From Persephonella sp. (lineage in GTDB: Bacteria; Aquificota; Aquificia; Aquificales; Hydrogenothermaceae), in the NCBI RefSeq assembly GCF_027023985.1, contig NZ_JALVTW010000029.1, forward strand, positions 1 through 64,000: a DNA stretch of 64,000 bases. The letters run 5' to 3'. The position numbers were made by a program, and so were the translations under genes. Each line of letters starts with the position of its first letter. Position 1 is the stretch's first letter. Under the pieces are notes generated by a model that saw only the letters and a list, made by a program, of their open reading frames with translations, had not been told where the DNA came from and made no database searches. Below are positions 1 through 8,905 of the stretch, one piece after another.

Positions 1-178
1 AAGTCATATAGATTTTATTGATATCTTAAATGGGGTTATTCTTGGAATAATTTCTATTTATTTCATATTTAGTTTATTGGTTTCAATAAGTAATCTAATT
101 TTCATGGATATTGTATTTTTTATACTTGTTCTTTTTATGAGTATCATATTGGTATATGCGATTTTCAGATTAAAATAA
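1..178 (+). CDS. C-terminal end of a membrane protein (partial)
   Basis: An open frame enters from the left edge (first full codon at base 2) and ends at TAA 176-178, giving the last 58 residues of a protein that starts outside the window. The residues are strongly hydrophobic and form two likely transmembrane helices, with a short basic tail ending Phe-Arg-Leu-Lys. It converges on purQ with only 23 bases between the stops. The family cannot be recognised from this fragment. Confidence 0.55.
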   Translation, partial: SHIDFIDILNGVILGIISIYFIFSLLVSISNLIFMDIVFFILVLFMSIILVYAIFRLK

Positions 179-201
179 AAATAAACTAATTATCCATATT
201 T

Positions 202-885
202 TTAAGCTGAAAGAATTGATTTAAGTATATAAAGTCCGTCTTCACTGCCTAAAATACTTTCTGAAGCTCTTTCAGGGTGGGGCATAAGTCCGAAAACATT
301 TTTGTTTTCATTGCATATACCGGCTATATTTGAAAGTGAGCCGTTTGGGTTTGCGTCCTCTGTTATATTTCCAAATTCATCACAATATCTGAGGATAATC
401 TGGTCATTATCTTCCATTTTTTTCAGTGTGTCTTCTTCAACAAAATAATTTCCGTCGTGATGGGCTATAGGTATTTTTAATACCTGTCCATCTTCACACT
501 GGTTTGTAAATGGGGTGTTGCTGTTTTCAACCCTGAGATACTGGGGTTTACATACAAATTTTCCGTGTATATTTGGCATTAAAGCTCCCGGAAGTAGATG
601 TGCCTCTGTTAAGATTTGAAAACCATTACAGATACCTATAACCAGTCCACCTTTGTCAGCAAACTCTTTAACTGCTGCTGTTAAAGGCGTATGTGCTGCC
701 AGTGTTCCAGGTCTGAGGTAATCTCCAAATGAAAAACCACCGGGAAGGATTATACAGTCATATCCTTGTATATCAGTCTGTCTGTAATCTATAAAATCAA
801 CCTCTTCCTTAAGGACATCTCTGATAACCCTGTATGTATCGTAATCACAATTTGAACCGGGATAAACAGCAACACCAAATTTCAA
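202..885 (-). CDS. purQ: Phosphoribosylformylglycinamidine synthase subunit PurQ
   Basis: PurQ is the glutaminase subunit of FGAM synthase, step 4 of purine synthesis. It supplies ammonia from glutamine to PurL in a PurL-PurQ-PurS complex in the cytoplasm. The 227 residues match the small separate PurQ type. The class I amidotransferase nucleophile lies in the GICNGFQIL motif near residue 86, and the His-Glu pair lies in HPERASE near residue 205. The N-terminus ([14 protein letters not shown]) is typical, and GAGG lies 5 bases before the ATG. It sits directly downstream of purS. purL is not in the window. Confidence 0.97.
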   Translation of the reverse strand: MKFGVAVYPGSNCDYDTYRVIRDVLKEEVDFIDYRQTDIQGYDCIILPGGFSFGDYLRPGTLAAHTPLTAAVKEFADKGGLVIGICNGFQILTEAHLLPGALMPNIHGKFVCKPQYLRVENSNTPFTNQCEDGQVLKIPIAHHDGNYFVEEDTLKKMEDNDQIILRYCDEFGNITEDANPNGSLSNIAGICNENKNVFGLMPHPERASESILGSEDGLYILKSILSA

Positions 886-887
886 CC

Positions 888-1133
888 TCAGTCCTCCACT
901 ACTTCAAATTCATAATCTTCTATAATTTCATTTACAAGGGCTTTTTTCGCCATTTCTTTTGCTTCTTCTATAGCTTTCTCTTTATCAGAATGCTGGACAT
1001 AAACCTCTATATATTTTCCCACCTTAACATCCTTTACATCAGAAAAACCAAGACTTCTGAGATTTTCTGCAACTGCTCTTCCCTGTGGGTCTAAAACTCC
1101 TTTTCTTGGTTTTATAAAGAATTTTATAAGCAT
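888..1133 (-). CDS. purS: Phosphoribosylformylglycinamidine synthase subunit PurS
   Basis: PurS is the small (about 80 residue) structural subunit that bridges PurQ and PurL and helps channel ammonia in FGAM synthase. The sequence has the family pattern KPRKGVLDPQGRAVAENLRSLGF, with a V-x-V-G-K-Y-I-E-V strand after it. I prefer the ATG at 1133 over the TTG one codon upstream, because GGGGTG precedes the ATG at normal spacing. It is two bases upstream of purQ, so the pair is co-transcribed. Confidence 0.95.
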   Translation of the reverse strand: MLIKFFIKPRKGVLDPQGRAVAENLRSLGFSDVKDVKVGKYIEVYVQHSDKEKAIEEAKEMAKKALVNEIIEDYEFEVVED

Positions 1134-1174
1134 CAAACACCCCGTTAGTTTTTTTGCTACAAATATAATAACTT

Positions 1175-2131
1175 TTAGTCAGGTATTAATTCAAGAAGAG
1201 TTTCAGGTGGAACAGCTGCCGTTCCAATCTCACCAACTACATAACTTGCAGCATAATTGGCCAGTGATGCTGCCTCTTCCCATGTGGCACCGCTGACCTT
1301 TGCCAGTGCAAGAACTGCAATAACAGTATCTCCAGCACCTGTAACATCAAAAACTTTTCTGGCTTTGGCGGGGATTTTTATAACTTTATCTTCTGTAAAT
1401 AAAGCCATTCCCTCTGCACCAAGGGTTATAAGAAGGTCTTTTATATCAAGTTCTTTTAGGATTTGTTTTCCCACTTCTTCAACAGGAATATCCTTTTCAG
1501 CTTTTACACACTGGTAAGCCTCATTTCTGTTAGGTGTCATTGTGGTAATATTTTTATACAGATGAAAATTTGAAGGCTTAGGGTCAACAAATACCGGTTT
1601 CCCGGTTTGTTTTAGGTAATCCATAATTTCCTTTGTTATTACACCTTTTCCGTAATCTGAGACAATAACGGCGTCTATTTGCTTTATTATCTGGCTGATT
1701 TTTTCTATAAGTTTAGATGATATATTTTCTGGAAGTTTATCTTTACTTTCTCTGTCTATTCTGAGTAGTTGCTGACTTACAGCTATTATTCTGGTTTTTT
1801 CTGTGGTTGGTCTGTTTTTATCAATAATGTTAACAGGCTTTATATTTTTTTCTAAAAGAAGCTTTTCAAGGAGTTTTCCATTTTCATCTTCCCCAATAAC
1901 ACCTGATATATAAGAGGAGGCTCCCAGTGTAGATATATTCCATGCCACATTTGATGCACCACCGGGGTTATAGGTTTCCTTTTTTACTTCAACTACAGGA
2001 ACAGGAGCTTCCGGAGAAATCCTTTCAACCTCACCCCATACATACTTATCTAAAATCAGGTCTCCAACTATCAGAATGGATTTTTCAGGAAATTTTTGTA
2101 TTATTTCCTTTGCCCGCTTTTTTGTAATCAA
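1175..2131 (-). CDS. D-glycero-beta-D-manno-heptose-7-phosphate kinase (RfaE/HldE domain I)
   Basis: This is a PfkB/ribokinase-family sugar kinase of the RfaE1 type, which phosphorylates heptose 7-phosphate at C1 in ADP-heptose synthesis for the LPS inner core. The substrate-binding GGASNVAWN motif is near residue 57, DYGKG near 160, and the GAGDT anion-hole/catalytic motif near 265. At 318 residues it covers only the kinase, so the adenylyltransferase domain of bifunctional HldE must be a separate gene. The start is TTG with AGGTGA just upstream. With kdsA in the same window it points to a normal LPS core. Confidence 0.9.
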   Translation of the reverse strand: MITKKRAKEIIQKFPEKSILIVGDLILDKYVWGEVERISPEAPVPVVEVKKETYNPGGASNVAWNISTLGASSYISGVIGEDENGKLLEKLLLEKNIKPVNIIDKNRPTTEKTRIIAVSQQLLRIDRESKDKLPENISSKLIEKISQIIKQIDAVIVSDYGKGVITKEIMDYLKQTGKPVFVDPKPSNFHLYKNITTMTPNRNEAYQCVKAEKDIPVEEVGKQILKELDIKDLLITLGAEGMALFTEDKVIKIPAKARKVFDVTGAGDTVIAVLALAKVSGATWEEAASLANYAASYVVGEIGTAAVPPETLLELIPD

Positions 2132-2153
2132 TTTTCACCTTTAAAGCTGTGGT

Positions 2154-3188
2154 TTATGGAAAGAGTATAGATGTATCAGACAGATTTTTCAAAATATATT
2201 CTTCATCTCTGCCAGTCATGAGATTAAAATTTTGAACTGCCTGTGTTGAAGCACCTTTTCCTAGATTATCAATCGCAGTTATTACAACTGCCTGTCCGGT
2301 TTTTTCATCTTTATCAACATAGATATCGCAGTAGTTAGAACCAATAACATTTTTTATCTGTGGAGGAGTATCACAAAATCTTATGAAGGGCTCATATCTA
2401 TACTCAAGTCTATATAGTTCCACAAGTTGCTGTTTGGAAAGATTTGTTTTGTAAATAACAGTTGATGTCATTCCTCTTGATACAGGAAGAATATGCGGAG
2501 TAAATCGGACAGTTATAGAGTCTCCATAAATATTTTTCAAAACATCTTCCATCTCCGGTATGTGTCTGTGTTTTATTGGGGAATATGCATAAGCGTTTCC
2601 AAAAGCTTCAGGGTAATGAAATTGTTGTTTAAGGCCTCTACCTGCACCTGATATACCGGAAAGAGCATTAACCACAACATTGTTTTCTGCGATTACTTTT
2701 TCTTTTACTGCAGGATATAAAGCAAGTAACGTTGCTGTAGGATAACAACCAGGATTTGCAACAATATCTGCTTGTCTTATCTGTTCCCTGTATATTTCAG
2801 GTAAACCATAGGCAGCTTTAAGGAGAATATCAGGGTATTTATGCTCAAATTCATAGTATTCAGGATAAGCTGCAGGATTTTTTATTCTGTATGCAGCAGA
2901 TAAATCTACTACTTTTTTATTCTTTTCTAAAAGTTTTTTTACCAGTTCCACAGATGGTTCATGGGGAAGACACAAGAAATAAAAATCAGAGGCTTCAATA
3001 TCTGTTTCTTCAGAAAATATAAGGTCTTTTAGTTTTGATGATGAAAAGTGGGGGAATATTTCCTTGAGTTTTTTGCCAGTATATTGACGGGAAATAATTT
3101 GATTTATTTCTATATCCGGATAAAGTTGCAAGACTCTAAGGAGTTCTACTCCTGTGTATCCTGAAGCACCAACAATAGCAATTTTCAT
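2154..3188 (-). CDS. argC: N-acetyl-gamma-glutamyl-phosphate reductase
   Basis: ArgC performs the NADPH-dependent reduction of N-acetylglutamyl phosphate to the semialdehyde in arginine synthesis. The Rossmann motif GASGYTGVELLRVL is at the N-terminus. The catalytic cysteine is in NPGCYPTATLLAL near residue 147, and a conserved histidine cluster (KHRHIPEM) lies near 208. The length of 344 fits the family. It is followed by the heptose kinase after 22 bases. The Shine-Dalgarno GGAG of this gene lies inside an 18-base perfect palindrome, listed separately. Confidence 0.97.
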   Translation of the reverse strand: MKIAIVGASGYTGVELLRVLQLYPDIEINQIISRQYTGKKLKEIFPHFSSSKLKDLIFSEETDIEASDFYFLCLPHEPSVELVKKLLEKNKKVVDLSAAYRIKNPAAYPEYYEFEHKYPDILLKAAYGLPEIYREQIRQADIVANPGCYPTATLLALYPAVKEKVIAENNVVVNALSGISGAGRGLKQQFHYPEAFGNAYAYSPIKHRHIPEMEDVLKNIYGDSITVRFTPHILPVSRGMTSTVIYKTNLSKQQLVELYRLEYRYEPFIRFCDTPPQIKNVIGSNYCDIYVDKDEKTGQAVVITAIDNLGKGASTQAVQNFNLMTGRDEEYILKNLSDTSILFP

Positions 3189-3192
3189 AAAT

Positions 3193-3210
3193 TAAAACTC
3201 CGGAGTTTTA
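3193..3210. promoter_or_regulatory. 18-bp perfect palindrome over the argC Shine-Dalgarno
   Basis: The sequence TAAAACTCCGGAGTTTTA reads the same on both strands and ends 4 bases before the argC start codon on the coding strand. It contains the GGAG ribosome-binding site. It could be a repressor operator, or a 7-bp hairpin with a CCGG loop that hides the ribosome site. It does not resemble a classical ArgR box. The role is inferred from position only. Confidence 0.4.
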
Positions 3211-3251
3211 TATTAAAAGTATTCGGCAGAAAAGAAAATGTCAAATAAGAA

Positions 3252-3268
3252 GGGGGAGTATATCCCCC
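3252..3268 (-). terminator. Putative terminator of the rplM-rpsI operon
   Basis: On the minus strand just after the rpsI stop there is a hairpin with five G-C pairs and one A-T pair around a short loop, followed by TTCTTATTT. The stem is short and the T-run interrupted, so this is a moderate-strength intrinsic terminator at best. Confidence 0.45.
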
Positions 3269-3281
3269 GTAAAAGAGTATA

Positions 3282-3710
3282 TTAACGTTTGGACCATCTG
3301 TATTTTGCCCTTGCACCCATCTGAGCGTATTTCTTTCTTTCTTTGATTCTTGCATCCCTTGTAAGAAGACCTGCAGATTTAAGGGATGGTCTGAATTCCG
3401 GGTTGTATTCTAAAAGTGCCTTTGCAATACCATACATTATAGCTTCAGCCTGTGCAGGCTTTCCGCTACCTTTTACTGTTGCATAAACATCAAACTTTCC
3501 AAGTGTTTCTGTAACAACAAAAGGTCTATTTATTTTTTCTATAAGGATATCTCTTTCAAAGTATTCTTTTCCTTCCCATTCTTTTCCCGAAGAACTTTTT
3601 ACATATAGTTTCCCTTCACCTGGGAAAATCCAAACCCTTGCAACTGCTTCTTTCCTTCTTCCTGTTCCGTATTTGGCAACTTTTGGGTCTATTTTTACTA
3701 TCTCAGCCAA
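3282..3710 (-). CDS. rpsI: 30S ribosomal protein S9
   Basis: S9 is a small-subunit protein whose basic C-terminal tail reaches the P-site tRNA. The family signature YGTGRRKEAVARVW is near residue 14, and the tail ends KYRWSKR as expected. The 142 residues include a short N-terminal extension. The start is TTG, with GGAGG 8 bases upstream. It follows rplM by 18 bases, the classical rplM-rpsI pair. Confidence 0.98.
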   Translation of the reverse strand: MAEIVKIDPKVAKYGTGRRKEAVARVWIFPGEGKLYVKSSSGKEWEGKEYFERDILIEKINRPFVVTETLGKFDVYATVKGSGKPAQAEAIMYGIAKALLEYNPEFRPSLKSAGLLTRDARIKERKKYAQMGARAKYRWSKR

Positions 3711-3728
3711 GGTTTATACCTCCGTCCT

Positions 3729-4181
3729 TTAAAAGTTTTTCCAGAGAGCTGTAAGCTCTTCAAGATTTTTTGGATTTTGAGCGTGATGCTTATGCTCATT
3801 TCCTGTATAAACTTTTAATCTTTTCATATATCTTTTTTGGAGTTTGTTTTTAGGAAGCATTCTTTCTACAGCCAGTCTAATAACCTCTTCTGGTTTGTGT
3901 TCAAGCATCCATTGTAGAGTTCTTACTCTAAGACCACCTGGTCTGTGGGTGTGGTATTGATAAAGTTTGTCTGTAAGTTTTTTACCTGTAACCTGAATTT
4001 TATCCGCATTAAGAACTATAACAAAATCTCCAACATCAACATCAGGCTGGAAGTAAGGTTTATGTTTACCTCTTAAAACATTTGCAATAAGTGTTGCAAG
4101 TCTTCCTAAGTTTTTACCTGTAGCATCAATTACATACCAATCTCTTTTAACATCCTCTTTGCGAACGTGATATGTTTTCAT
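3729..4181 (-). CDS. rplM: 50S ribosomal protein L13
   Basis: L13 is an early-assembly large-subunit protein. Family features include WYVIDATGKNLGRLAT near residue 16, LRGKHKPYFQPDVDVGDFVIV and the central GG-L-R region, and the length of about 150 fits. It is the first gene of the rplM-rpsI operon. GAGGAGG precedes the ATG, and a near-consensus sigma-70 promoter lies 43 to 71 bases upstream. Confidence 0.98.
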   Translation of the reverse strand: MKTYHVRKEDVKRDWYVIDATGKNLGRLATLIANVLRGKHKPYFQPDVDVGDFVIVLNADKIQVTGKKLTDKLYQYHTHRPGGLRVRTLQWMLEHKPEEVIRLAVERMLPKNKLQKRYMKRLKVYTGNEHKHHAQNPKNLEELTALWKNF

Positions 4182-4223
4182 TATCCTCCTCTTTCTTCTT
4201 AAGTATTGTCTAACAAGTCAAAA

Positions 4224-4252
4224 ATTATTACATATTAAGGACTTTTTGTCAA
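4224..4252 (-). promoter_or_regulatory. Sigma-70 promoter of rplM-rpsI
   Basis: On the minus strand TTGACA (4252-4247) is separated by 17 bases from AATAAT (4229-4224). The -35 box is a full consensus match and starts right after the hpf stop codon, so the ribosomal protein operon has its own promoter instead of depending on readthrough. Confidence 0.65.
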
Positions 4253-4816
4253 TTATGTTCCAGGAACTATAACTCCGTAGTTTCCTGCTTTTTTTCTATA
4301 AATAACATTAATCTCTCCTGTTTCTGCATTTCTGAATGGTAGGAAAAAGGCTCCGGTTTCCTCAAGAACCATCATGGCATCTTCAACAGTTAATGGTTTT
4401 TCAAGTGGCATTGGTTCCTGAACTATTAAAGGTCTTTCTATACTTTCTTCCTGTGGCATTTGCATTTTTAATTTTTCTGCCCTTGCCAGTCTTCTTGCTT
4501 CTTCTTTTCTTCTGCTTTTGAGTCGGACAAGTTGTCTTTCAACCTCGTCTATAACAAAATCTATAGCTGAATAAAGGTCATTACTTTCTTCCCAAGCGTG
4601 AATTACACCACCACCGGGAGTATTAAAATATATGTCTATATCAACTCTGTTTCTGTGCCTGTGCTTTTCAAAAGTATAAGTAACCCTTACATTAACTGAA
4701 TCCTCAGCGACATCAATGTCTTTAATGTAGGGTTTAAGTCTTTCAAGTTTGTGTTCTGTGTAACTTTTAATAAAGTCTGTAACATCAATACCTTTTCCAA
4801 CATGTTCTACTTTCAT
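4253..4816 (-). CDS. hpf: Ribosome hibernation promoting factor, long form
   Basis: Long HPF binds the 30S subunit and dimerises 70S ribosomes into inactive 100S particles. Residues 1-105 are the S30AE/YfiA domain ([19 protein letters not shown]). A charged linker follows, and residues about 130-187 form the dimerising C-terminal domain with EAMMVLEETG-like and FRNAETGEINVIYRK features. It overlaps the rpoN stop by 4 bases, the usual rpoN-hpf arrangement. AGGAGG lies 9 bases before the ATG. Confidence 0.95.
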   Translation of the reverse strand: MKVEHVGKGIDVTDFIKSYTEHKLERLKPYIKDIDVAEDSVNVRVTYTFEKHRHRNRVDIDIYFNTPGGGVIHAWEESNDLYSAIDFVIDEVERQLVRLKSRRKEEARRLARAEKLKMQMPQEESIERPLIVQEPMPLEKPLTVEDAMMVLEETGAFFLPFRNAETGEINVIYRKKAGNYGVIVPGT

Positions 4817-6111
4817 CTTCCTATCCTCCTTGTTCTTGAATCTGGTATATTTAACTGTTCTCTATATTTTGTTACTGTTCGTCTTGCAACATTTATTCCC
4901 TGACTTTTTAAAATATTCGCTATTTTTTGGTCACTGAGGGGTTTTTTCTTGTCTTCTTTTTCTATTAACTCGGCAATCATATATTTTACTTTTTCTGCAG
5001 AGACATCGCCACTGGAAGAAGAAAGTTTTGTTGAGAAGAATGCTTTTAATGGAACAACTCCGGAAGGCAATTGAGCATATTTACCTGAGATTATTCTGCT
5101 TACTGTAGATTCATGAAGGCCTACTTCATTTGCAACATCTTTCAAAATAAGAGGCTTCAAATATTCTTTACCTTTTCTTACAAAATCTGCCTGATAGTTT
5201 ATAAGGAATTCTGCAATTTTTTTAAGATTTTCTCTCCGCTGTTCTATACCTTTTATTATTCCTATTGCTTTTTGTAATTTTTCATCAAGGAATTTTCTGG
5301 TTTCTTCAGGCAAATTCTTATCTGATATGAGTTTTCTGTATTCGGTGGTAAGTTTTAGTTTAGGAAGTCCTTTTTCATTTATATGAATCTCAAAACTATC
5401 CCCGTTATCATATACATATATGTCAGGTTCAATATATGTTGTTACTTCATCAGAAAATGGGTAAGTAGGATAAGGTTTTAATGTTTTTATGTTTGAAAGT
5501 ATGTAATCTACTTGCTCTTCAGGATATTTTTGTTTCAGTTTTTCCGGATATGGTATCTCCTCAAAATTCTGGTAAATAATCTCCTTTGCCAACTGGTCAT
5601 TTCCGAATATCTCAGAATACTGAACCCACAGACTTTCTTTTATATCAAAAGCACCTATACCTGTAGGCTCAAGTCTCATAAATTTCTGTCTTGTTGCTTC
5701 TACTAAAGCAACAGGAACATTTAGTTTGTTGGCAATTTCTTCAAGAGAAATATCTAAAAATCCTTTTTCATTAAGGTTTCCTGCTATTTCTTTTGCTATT
5801 TCTTTCTTTTCCCCTTCAAATTCAAGCTCAATCTGAAATTCAAGGAGTTCAAGTAGGTCTGGTTTATGGACAAGTTTGTTAGAAAGCCTTTTTTCTTCAT
5901 CTTCGTCATAATATTTTGATAAATCTCTTATAGGTTCATATTCAGGTTCTAATGTATTAATTTCCTCAAGGAAAGGATTTTCCTCAAGCTCATGTCTAAT
6001 TGTTTCTTGAAGCTCTAATTTTGGTAAGACCAGCAAAGCAAGCTGTTGCTTCAGACTTATGGTTAAGACTAACTTATTTTGAAGTTTTACCTGAATAGTT
6101 GTTTTAAGCAT
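4813..6111 (-). CDS. rpoN: RNA polymerase sigma-54 factor RpoN
   Basis: Sigma-54 directs RNA polymerase to -24/-12 promoters and needs AAA+ activators. The N-terminal Q/L-rich activator-interaction region ([20 protein letters not shown]) covers roughly residues 19-45. An acidic region II follows, then the core-binding region. The HTH ([21 protein letters not shown]) is near 328, and the RpoN box [10 protein letters not shown] is near 412. The 432 residues are slightly short for the family because region II is short. It overlaps pyrF upstream by 8 bases and hpf downstream by 4. No -24/-12 promoter was recognised in this window. Confidence 0.96.
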   Translation of the reverse strand: MLKTTIQVKLQNKLVLTISLKQQLALLVLPKLELQETIRHELEENPFLEEINTLEPEYEPIRDLSKYYDEDEEKRLSNKLVHKPDLLELLEFQIELEFEGEKKEIAKEIAGNLNEKGFLDISLEEIANKLNVPVALVEATRQKFMRLEPTGIGAFDIKESLWVQYSEIFGNDQLAKEIIYQNFEEIPYPEKLKQKYPEEQVDYILSNIKTLKPYPTYPFSDEVTTYIEPDIYVYDNGDSFEIHINEKGLPKLKLTTEYRKLISDKNLPEETRKFLDEKLQKAIGIIKGIEQRRENLKKIAEFLINYQADFVRKGKEYLKPLILKDVANEVGLHESTVSRIISGKYAQLPSGVVPLKAFFSTKLSSSSGDVSAEKVKYMIAELIEKEDKKKPLSDQKIANILKSQGINVARRTVTKYREQLNIPDSRTRRIGR

Positions 6112-6787
6112 TGTTCATTCTGTTTATTATTTCTTCTATGGCTTTTTTGCTATTTTCTGCTTTTAATATAGGTCTGCCAACGACCAGTATATCTGCTCCC
6201 TGGGACACTGCAAATTCAGGAGTTGCTATCCTTGTTTGGTCATCTGTTTTGACAGATGTCAGTCTTATTCCCGGGGTTACAGCTATAAAATTTCCTATTT
6301 CTTTTTTTAATTTTTTAACCTCAAATGGAGATGAAACGATACCATCTATACCGGTATTAACTGCTATTTTAGCAAGTTTTAATGCAAGTTCTTCAAGTGA
6401 ATATTTTGAGCCTATGTAGTTTATATATTCTTCTGAATGACTGGTAAGAATAGTTACCCCAAGAAGTTTTAGGTTTGAATCTCCCCTTGCCTCAACGGCA
6501 GCCTTTAACATTTCTTCTCCACCGAGGGTATGGATTGTCAGATAATCAACATTTAAAGAGATTGCAGATTTTACACCATTAAAAACTGTGTTTGGAATGT
6601 CGTGTAATTTCAAGTCTAAAAAGACTTCAAAGCCCATATCCTTTATTTTTTGGACAAGGCTTTTCCCTTCTTTTATAAATAACTGATATCCTATTTTTAT
6701 TATTATGTTGTAGCCCTCTATATCTTCTAATATTTTCAGGGCTTCCTGTGATTCAGGAACATCAAGGGCTAAAGCAAGTCTCCCCAC
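6104..6787 (-). CDS. pyrF: Orotidine 5'-phosphate decarboxylase
   Basis: PyrF converts OMP to UMP, the last step of UMP synthesis. The catalytic Lys-Asp tetrad region reads [13 protein letters not shown] near residue 60, and the phosphate-gripper TPGIR and VVGRPI motifs lie in the C-terminal half. I choose the GTG at 6787 because AAGGAG lies 6 bases upstream and the protein then begins at [14 protein letters not shown] 18 bases upstream is open but lacks a ribosome site. It overlaps rpoN by 8 bases. Confidence 0.95.
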   Translation of the reverse strand: MGRLALALDVPESQEALKILEDIEGYNIIIKIGYQLFIKEGKSLVQKIKDMGFEVFLDLKLHDIPNTVFNGVKSAISLNVDYLTIHTLGGEEMLKAAVEARGDSNLKLLGVTILTSHSEEYINYIGSKYSLEELALKLAKIAVNTGIDGIVSSPFEVKKLKKEIGNFIAVTPGIRLTSVKTDDQTRIATPEFAVSQGADILVVGRPILKAENSKKAIEEIINRMNNA

Positions 6788-6807
6788 AGATAACTCCTTA
6801 TACAATT

Positions 6808-6816
6808 TTTATACCA
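6808..6816 (-). promoter_or_regulatory. Extended -10 promoter of pyrF-rpoN-hpf
   Basis: On the minus strand TGGTATAAA (TGN plus TATAAA) lies about 20 bases before the pyrF GTG, which would give a leader of roughly 13 bases. There is no clear -35 at normal spacing, as is common with extended -10 promoters. It also lies between convergent-free minus genes, so readthrough from further upstream is possible. Confidence 0.4.
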
Positions 6817-6852
6817 ATTTAATTTTAATAATAGTGTAAGCCAGAGGAAATT

Positions 6853-7503
6853 TCAATCTGTATAGGCAAGTTCAATTGCCTTTTTAATGTCCTCAAATAG
6901 TGTTATCTCAGCATTTGGATTTCTCAGGACATAGGCAGGGTGATATGTCAAATAAAGGAGTTTTCCATTCCAATTTATTACTGAACCTCTTTCTTTGGTT
7001 ATAGCAACCTGCCTTCCAAGAAATGCCCGTGCTGCTGTAGCTCCCAAAAGACATAAAACCTTTGGATTAATTATCTGAAGTTGTCTTTCAAGATATGGAA
7101 AACATGCTTCCATCTCCCAGGGTGTCGGAGTTCTGTTGCCTGGTGGTCTGCATTTACAGATATTTGTTATGTAAAATTCCTCCCGTTTATGACCTGTAGC
7201 TTCTATCAGTTTTGTTAAAAGTTTTCCTGCTCTTCCAACAAAAGGTCTTCCCTGCTTATCTTCGTCTCCTCCAGGAGCTTCGCCTATGAACATAAGCTCG
7301 GCTTCTGGATTTCCTTCTCCTAAAACTGCCTGCGTTCTGCTTTGATAAAGGTCGCATTTTTTACATTCCTGAATCTCTTTATTTATTTTTTCAAGCTCTT
7401 TTATTTTCTCTTCAATACTATTTTTCATCCCTTTCTCCGTGTATATATATTCGTATCCAAGTTCCTGCAGGATTTTAAGATGTTTTTTTAGTTGTTCATT
7501 CAT
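6853..7503 (-). CDS. Type 4 uracil-DNA glycosylase (4Fe-4S)
   Basis: Family 4 UDG removes uracil from DNA and is typical of thermophiles. The first two cluster cysteines are in CKKCDLY (about residues 47-50), motif 1 is [17 protein letters not shown], the remaining cysteines lie near [11 protein letters not shown] and MEACFPYL, and the C-terminal motif is [10 protein letters not shown] helical, charged N-terminal extension of about 40 residues precedes the catalytic domain. Its start overlaps the radA stop by 4 bases, so the two repair genes are translationally coupled. Confidence 0.92.
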   Translation of the reverse strand: MNEQLKKHLKILQELGYEYIYTEKGMKNSIEEKIKELEKINKEIQECKKCDLYQSRTQAVLGEGNPEAELMFIGEAPGGDEDKQGRPFVGRAGKLLTKLIEATGHKREEFYITNICKCRPPGNRTPTPWEMEACFPYLERQLQIINPKVLCLLGATAARAFLGRQVAITKERGSVINWNGKLLYLTYHPAYVLRNPNAEITLFEDIKKAIELAYTD

Positions 7504-8840
7504 TTTAATGCCTCAACAGCCTGCTGTATATTTTTTACTTTTATCAGATTTTTATTATTCATATCTATATTTGCAGGGACAACTATTTTTGTGAAACCAA
7601 ATTTTTCTGCCTCTTTAATCCTGTGCTCTGTGTAATAAACAGACCTTACCTCTCCGGTCAAACCCAATTCTCCAAAAGCCACAAGATTTTCCGGAACAGG
7701 TGTATTCCTCAGGGATGATATTATAGCAAGGGCTACAGGTAAATCTGCTGCAGGTTCTCTTATATCTATTCCTCCTACAATATTTACAAATATATCCCTG
7801 TCTTTAAGAAATATTCCAAGCTCTTTTTCAAGAATTGCCGTTATTATTGATAGTCTATTTATATCAAATCCCTGTGTTTTTCTTTGTGGAACAGCATAAA
7901 CTGTTTTTGATACAAGTGCCTGGATTTCAACTAAAACAGGTTTTGAACCTTCTGTAAATGGAAATATAACGCTGCCTGGTTTACCCTGAGGTCTTTCGGC
8001 AAGGAAAAATGAGGATGGGTCTGCAACTTCTTTGAGACCTTTTTCTTCCATTGAAAATACAGATAGCTCTCCTGCAGCTCCAAATCTGTTTTTTATGATT
8101 TTCAGAACTCTATAAGCATGACCTCTTTCCCCTTCAAATTGTGCAACTGTATCAACTATATGTTCTAAGACTTTAGGACCGGCTATATTTCCTTCTTTGG
8201 TTACCTGTCCTACAAGGACAACAGGAATACCTTTTTGTTTAGCAATTTCTGTAAGTCTTCTGCTAACCTCTCTTACCTGTGAAACAGAACCTGCTATTGA
8301 CTCCAGCTGTGTGGAATATATTGTTTGAACTGAATCCACAATAACAAAGTCCGGTTTTTCGCTTTCTATGGCATCAAGTATATTTTCAAGGATATTTTCA
8401 GATAGGATGATAAGATTTTCTTTTAATGCCTGAATTCTTTCTCCCCGCAGATAAACCTGATGGGCTGATTCTTCCCCTGTAGCATAAAGAACTTTTGAAT
8501 TATCTGCCATACTAGAGGATATTTGGAGTAAGAGGGTTGATTTTCCTATTCCCGGTTCCCCTGATATGAGAATAACCTGTCCTTTAACAATTCCTCCTCC
8601 TAATGCTTCATCTAGGGTTCTTATCCCTGTTGAAATCCTTTCATATTTTTCTTCTATTTTTGCTTTTGTAATAGGAACTGGCCTTGAATATTCTTTCCTT
8701 TCAGGTCTAAATGATTTATTAGAACTCTTTTTTTCTTCAACAAGGCTATTCCAGCTACCACATACTGAACATCTTCCTGACCATGTAGGAAAAGTTGCAC
8801 CACACTCATTACATACGTAAATAGTTCTCTTCTTTGCCAT
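7500..8840 (-). CDS. radA: DNA repair protein RadA (Sms)
   Basis: RadA is a RecA-related hexameric helicase that promotes branch migration in recombination. In order there is a C4 zinc finger (CNECGATF...CSVCG) at residues 10-30, Walker A GEPGIGKST near 96, the RadA-specific KNRFG motif near 250, and a Lon-like C-terminal domain with REPAADLPVALAI. The length of 446 is standard. Its start region carries a long palindrome, listed separately. It is followed by the UDG gene with a 4-base overlap. Confidence 0.97.
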   Translation of the reverse strand: MAKKRTIYVCNECGATFPTWSGRCSVCGSWNSLVEEKKSSNKSFRPERKEYSRPVPITKAKIEEKYERISTGIRTLDEALGGGIVKGQVILISGEPGIGKSTLLLQISSSMADNSKVLYATGEESAHQVYLRGERIQALKENLIILSENILENILDAIESEKPDFVIVDSVQTIYSTQLESIAGSVSQVREVSRRLTEIAKQKGIPVVLVGQVTKEGNIAGPKVLEHIVDTVAQFEGERGHAYRVLKIIKNRFGAAGELSVFSMEEKGLKEVADPSSFFLAERPQGKPGSVIFPFTEGSKPVLVEIQALVSKTVYAVPQRKTQGFDINRLSIITAILEKELGIFLKDRDIFVNIVGGIDIREPAADLPVALAIISSLRNTPVPENLVAFGELGLTGEVRSVYYTEHRIKEAEKFGFTKIVVPANIDMNNKNLIKVKNIQQAVEALK

Positions 8841-8846
8841 TTGCTA

Positions 8847-8878
8847 TCCTGTTAAATGGATTTAACAGGAATTTAACA
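8847..8878 (-). promoter_or_regulatory. Palindrome and repeated half-site at the radA promoter
   Basis: Bases 8847-8870 form a 24-bp inverted repeat, with 11-bp arms around a central GG, whose half-site is ATTTAACAGG. A further copy of ATTTAACA lies at 8871-8878 in direct orientation, 11 bases from the second arm. On the minus strand this covers the region just after a possible promoter (TTGCTT, 16 bases, TATGTT) and ends 7 bases before the radA ATG. It looks like an operator for a dimeric repressor, perhaps damage-responsive. It does not match a LexA box that I know. Confidence 0.5.
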
Positions 8879-8905
8879 TAAATCATTTTTTAAATAAAGC
8901 AACAC

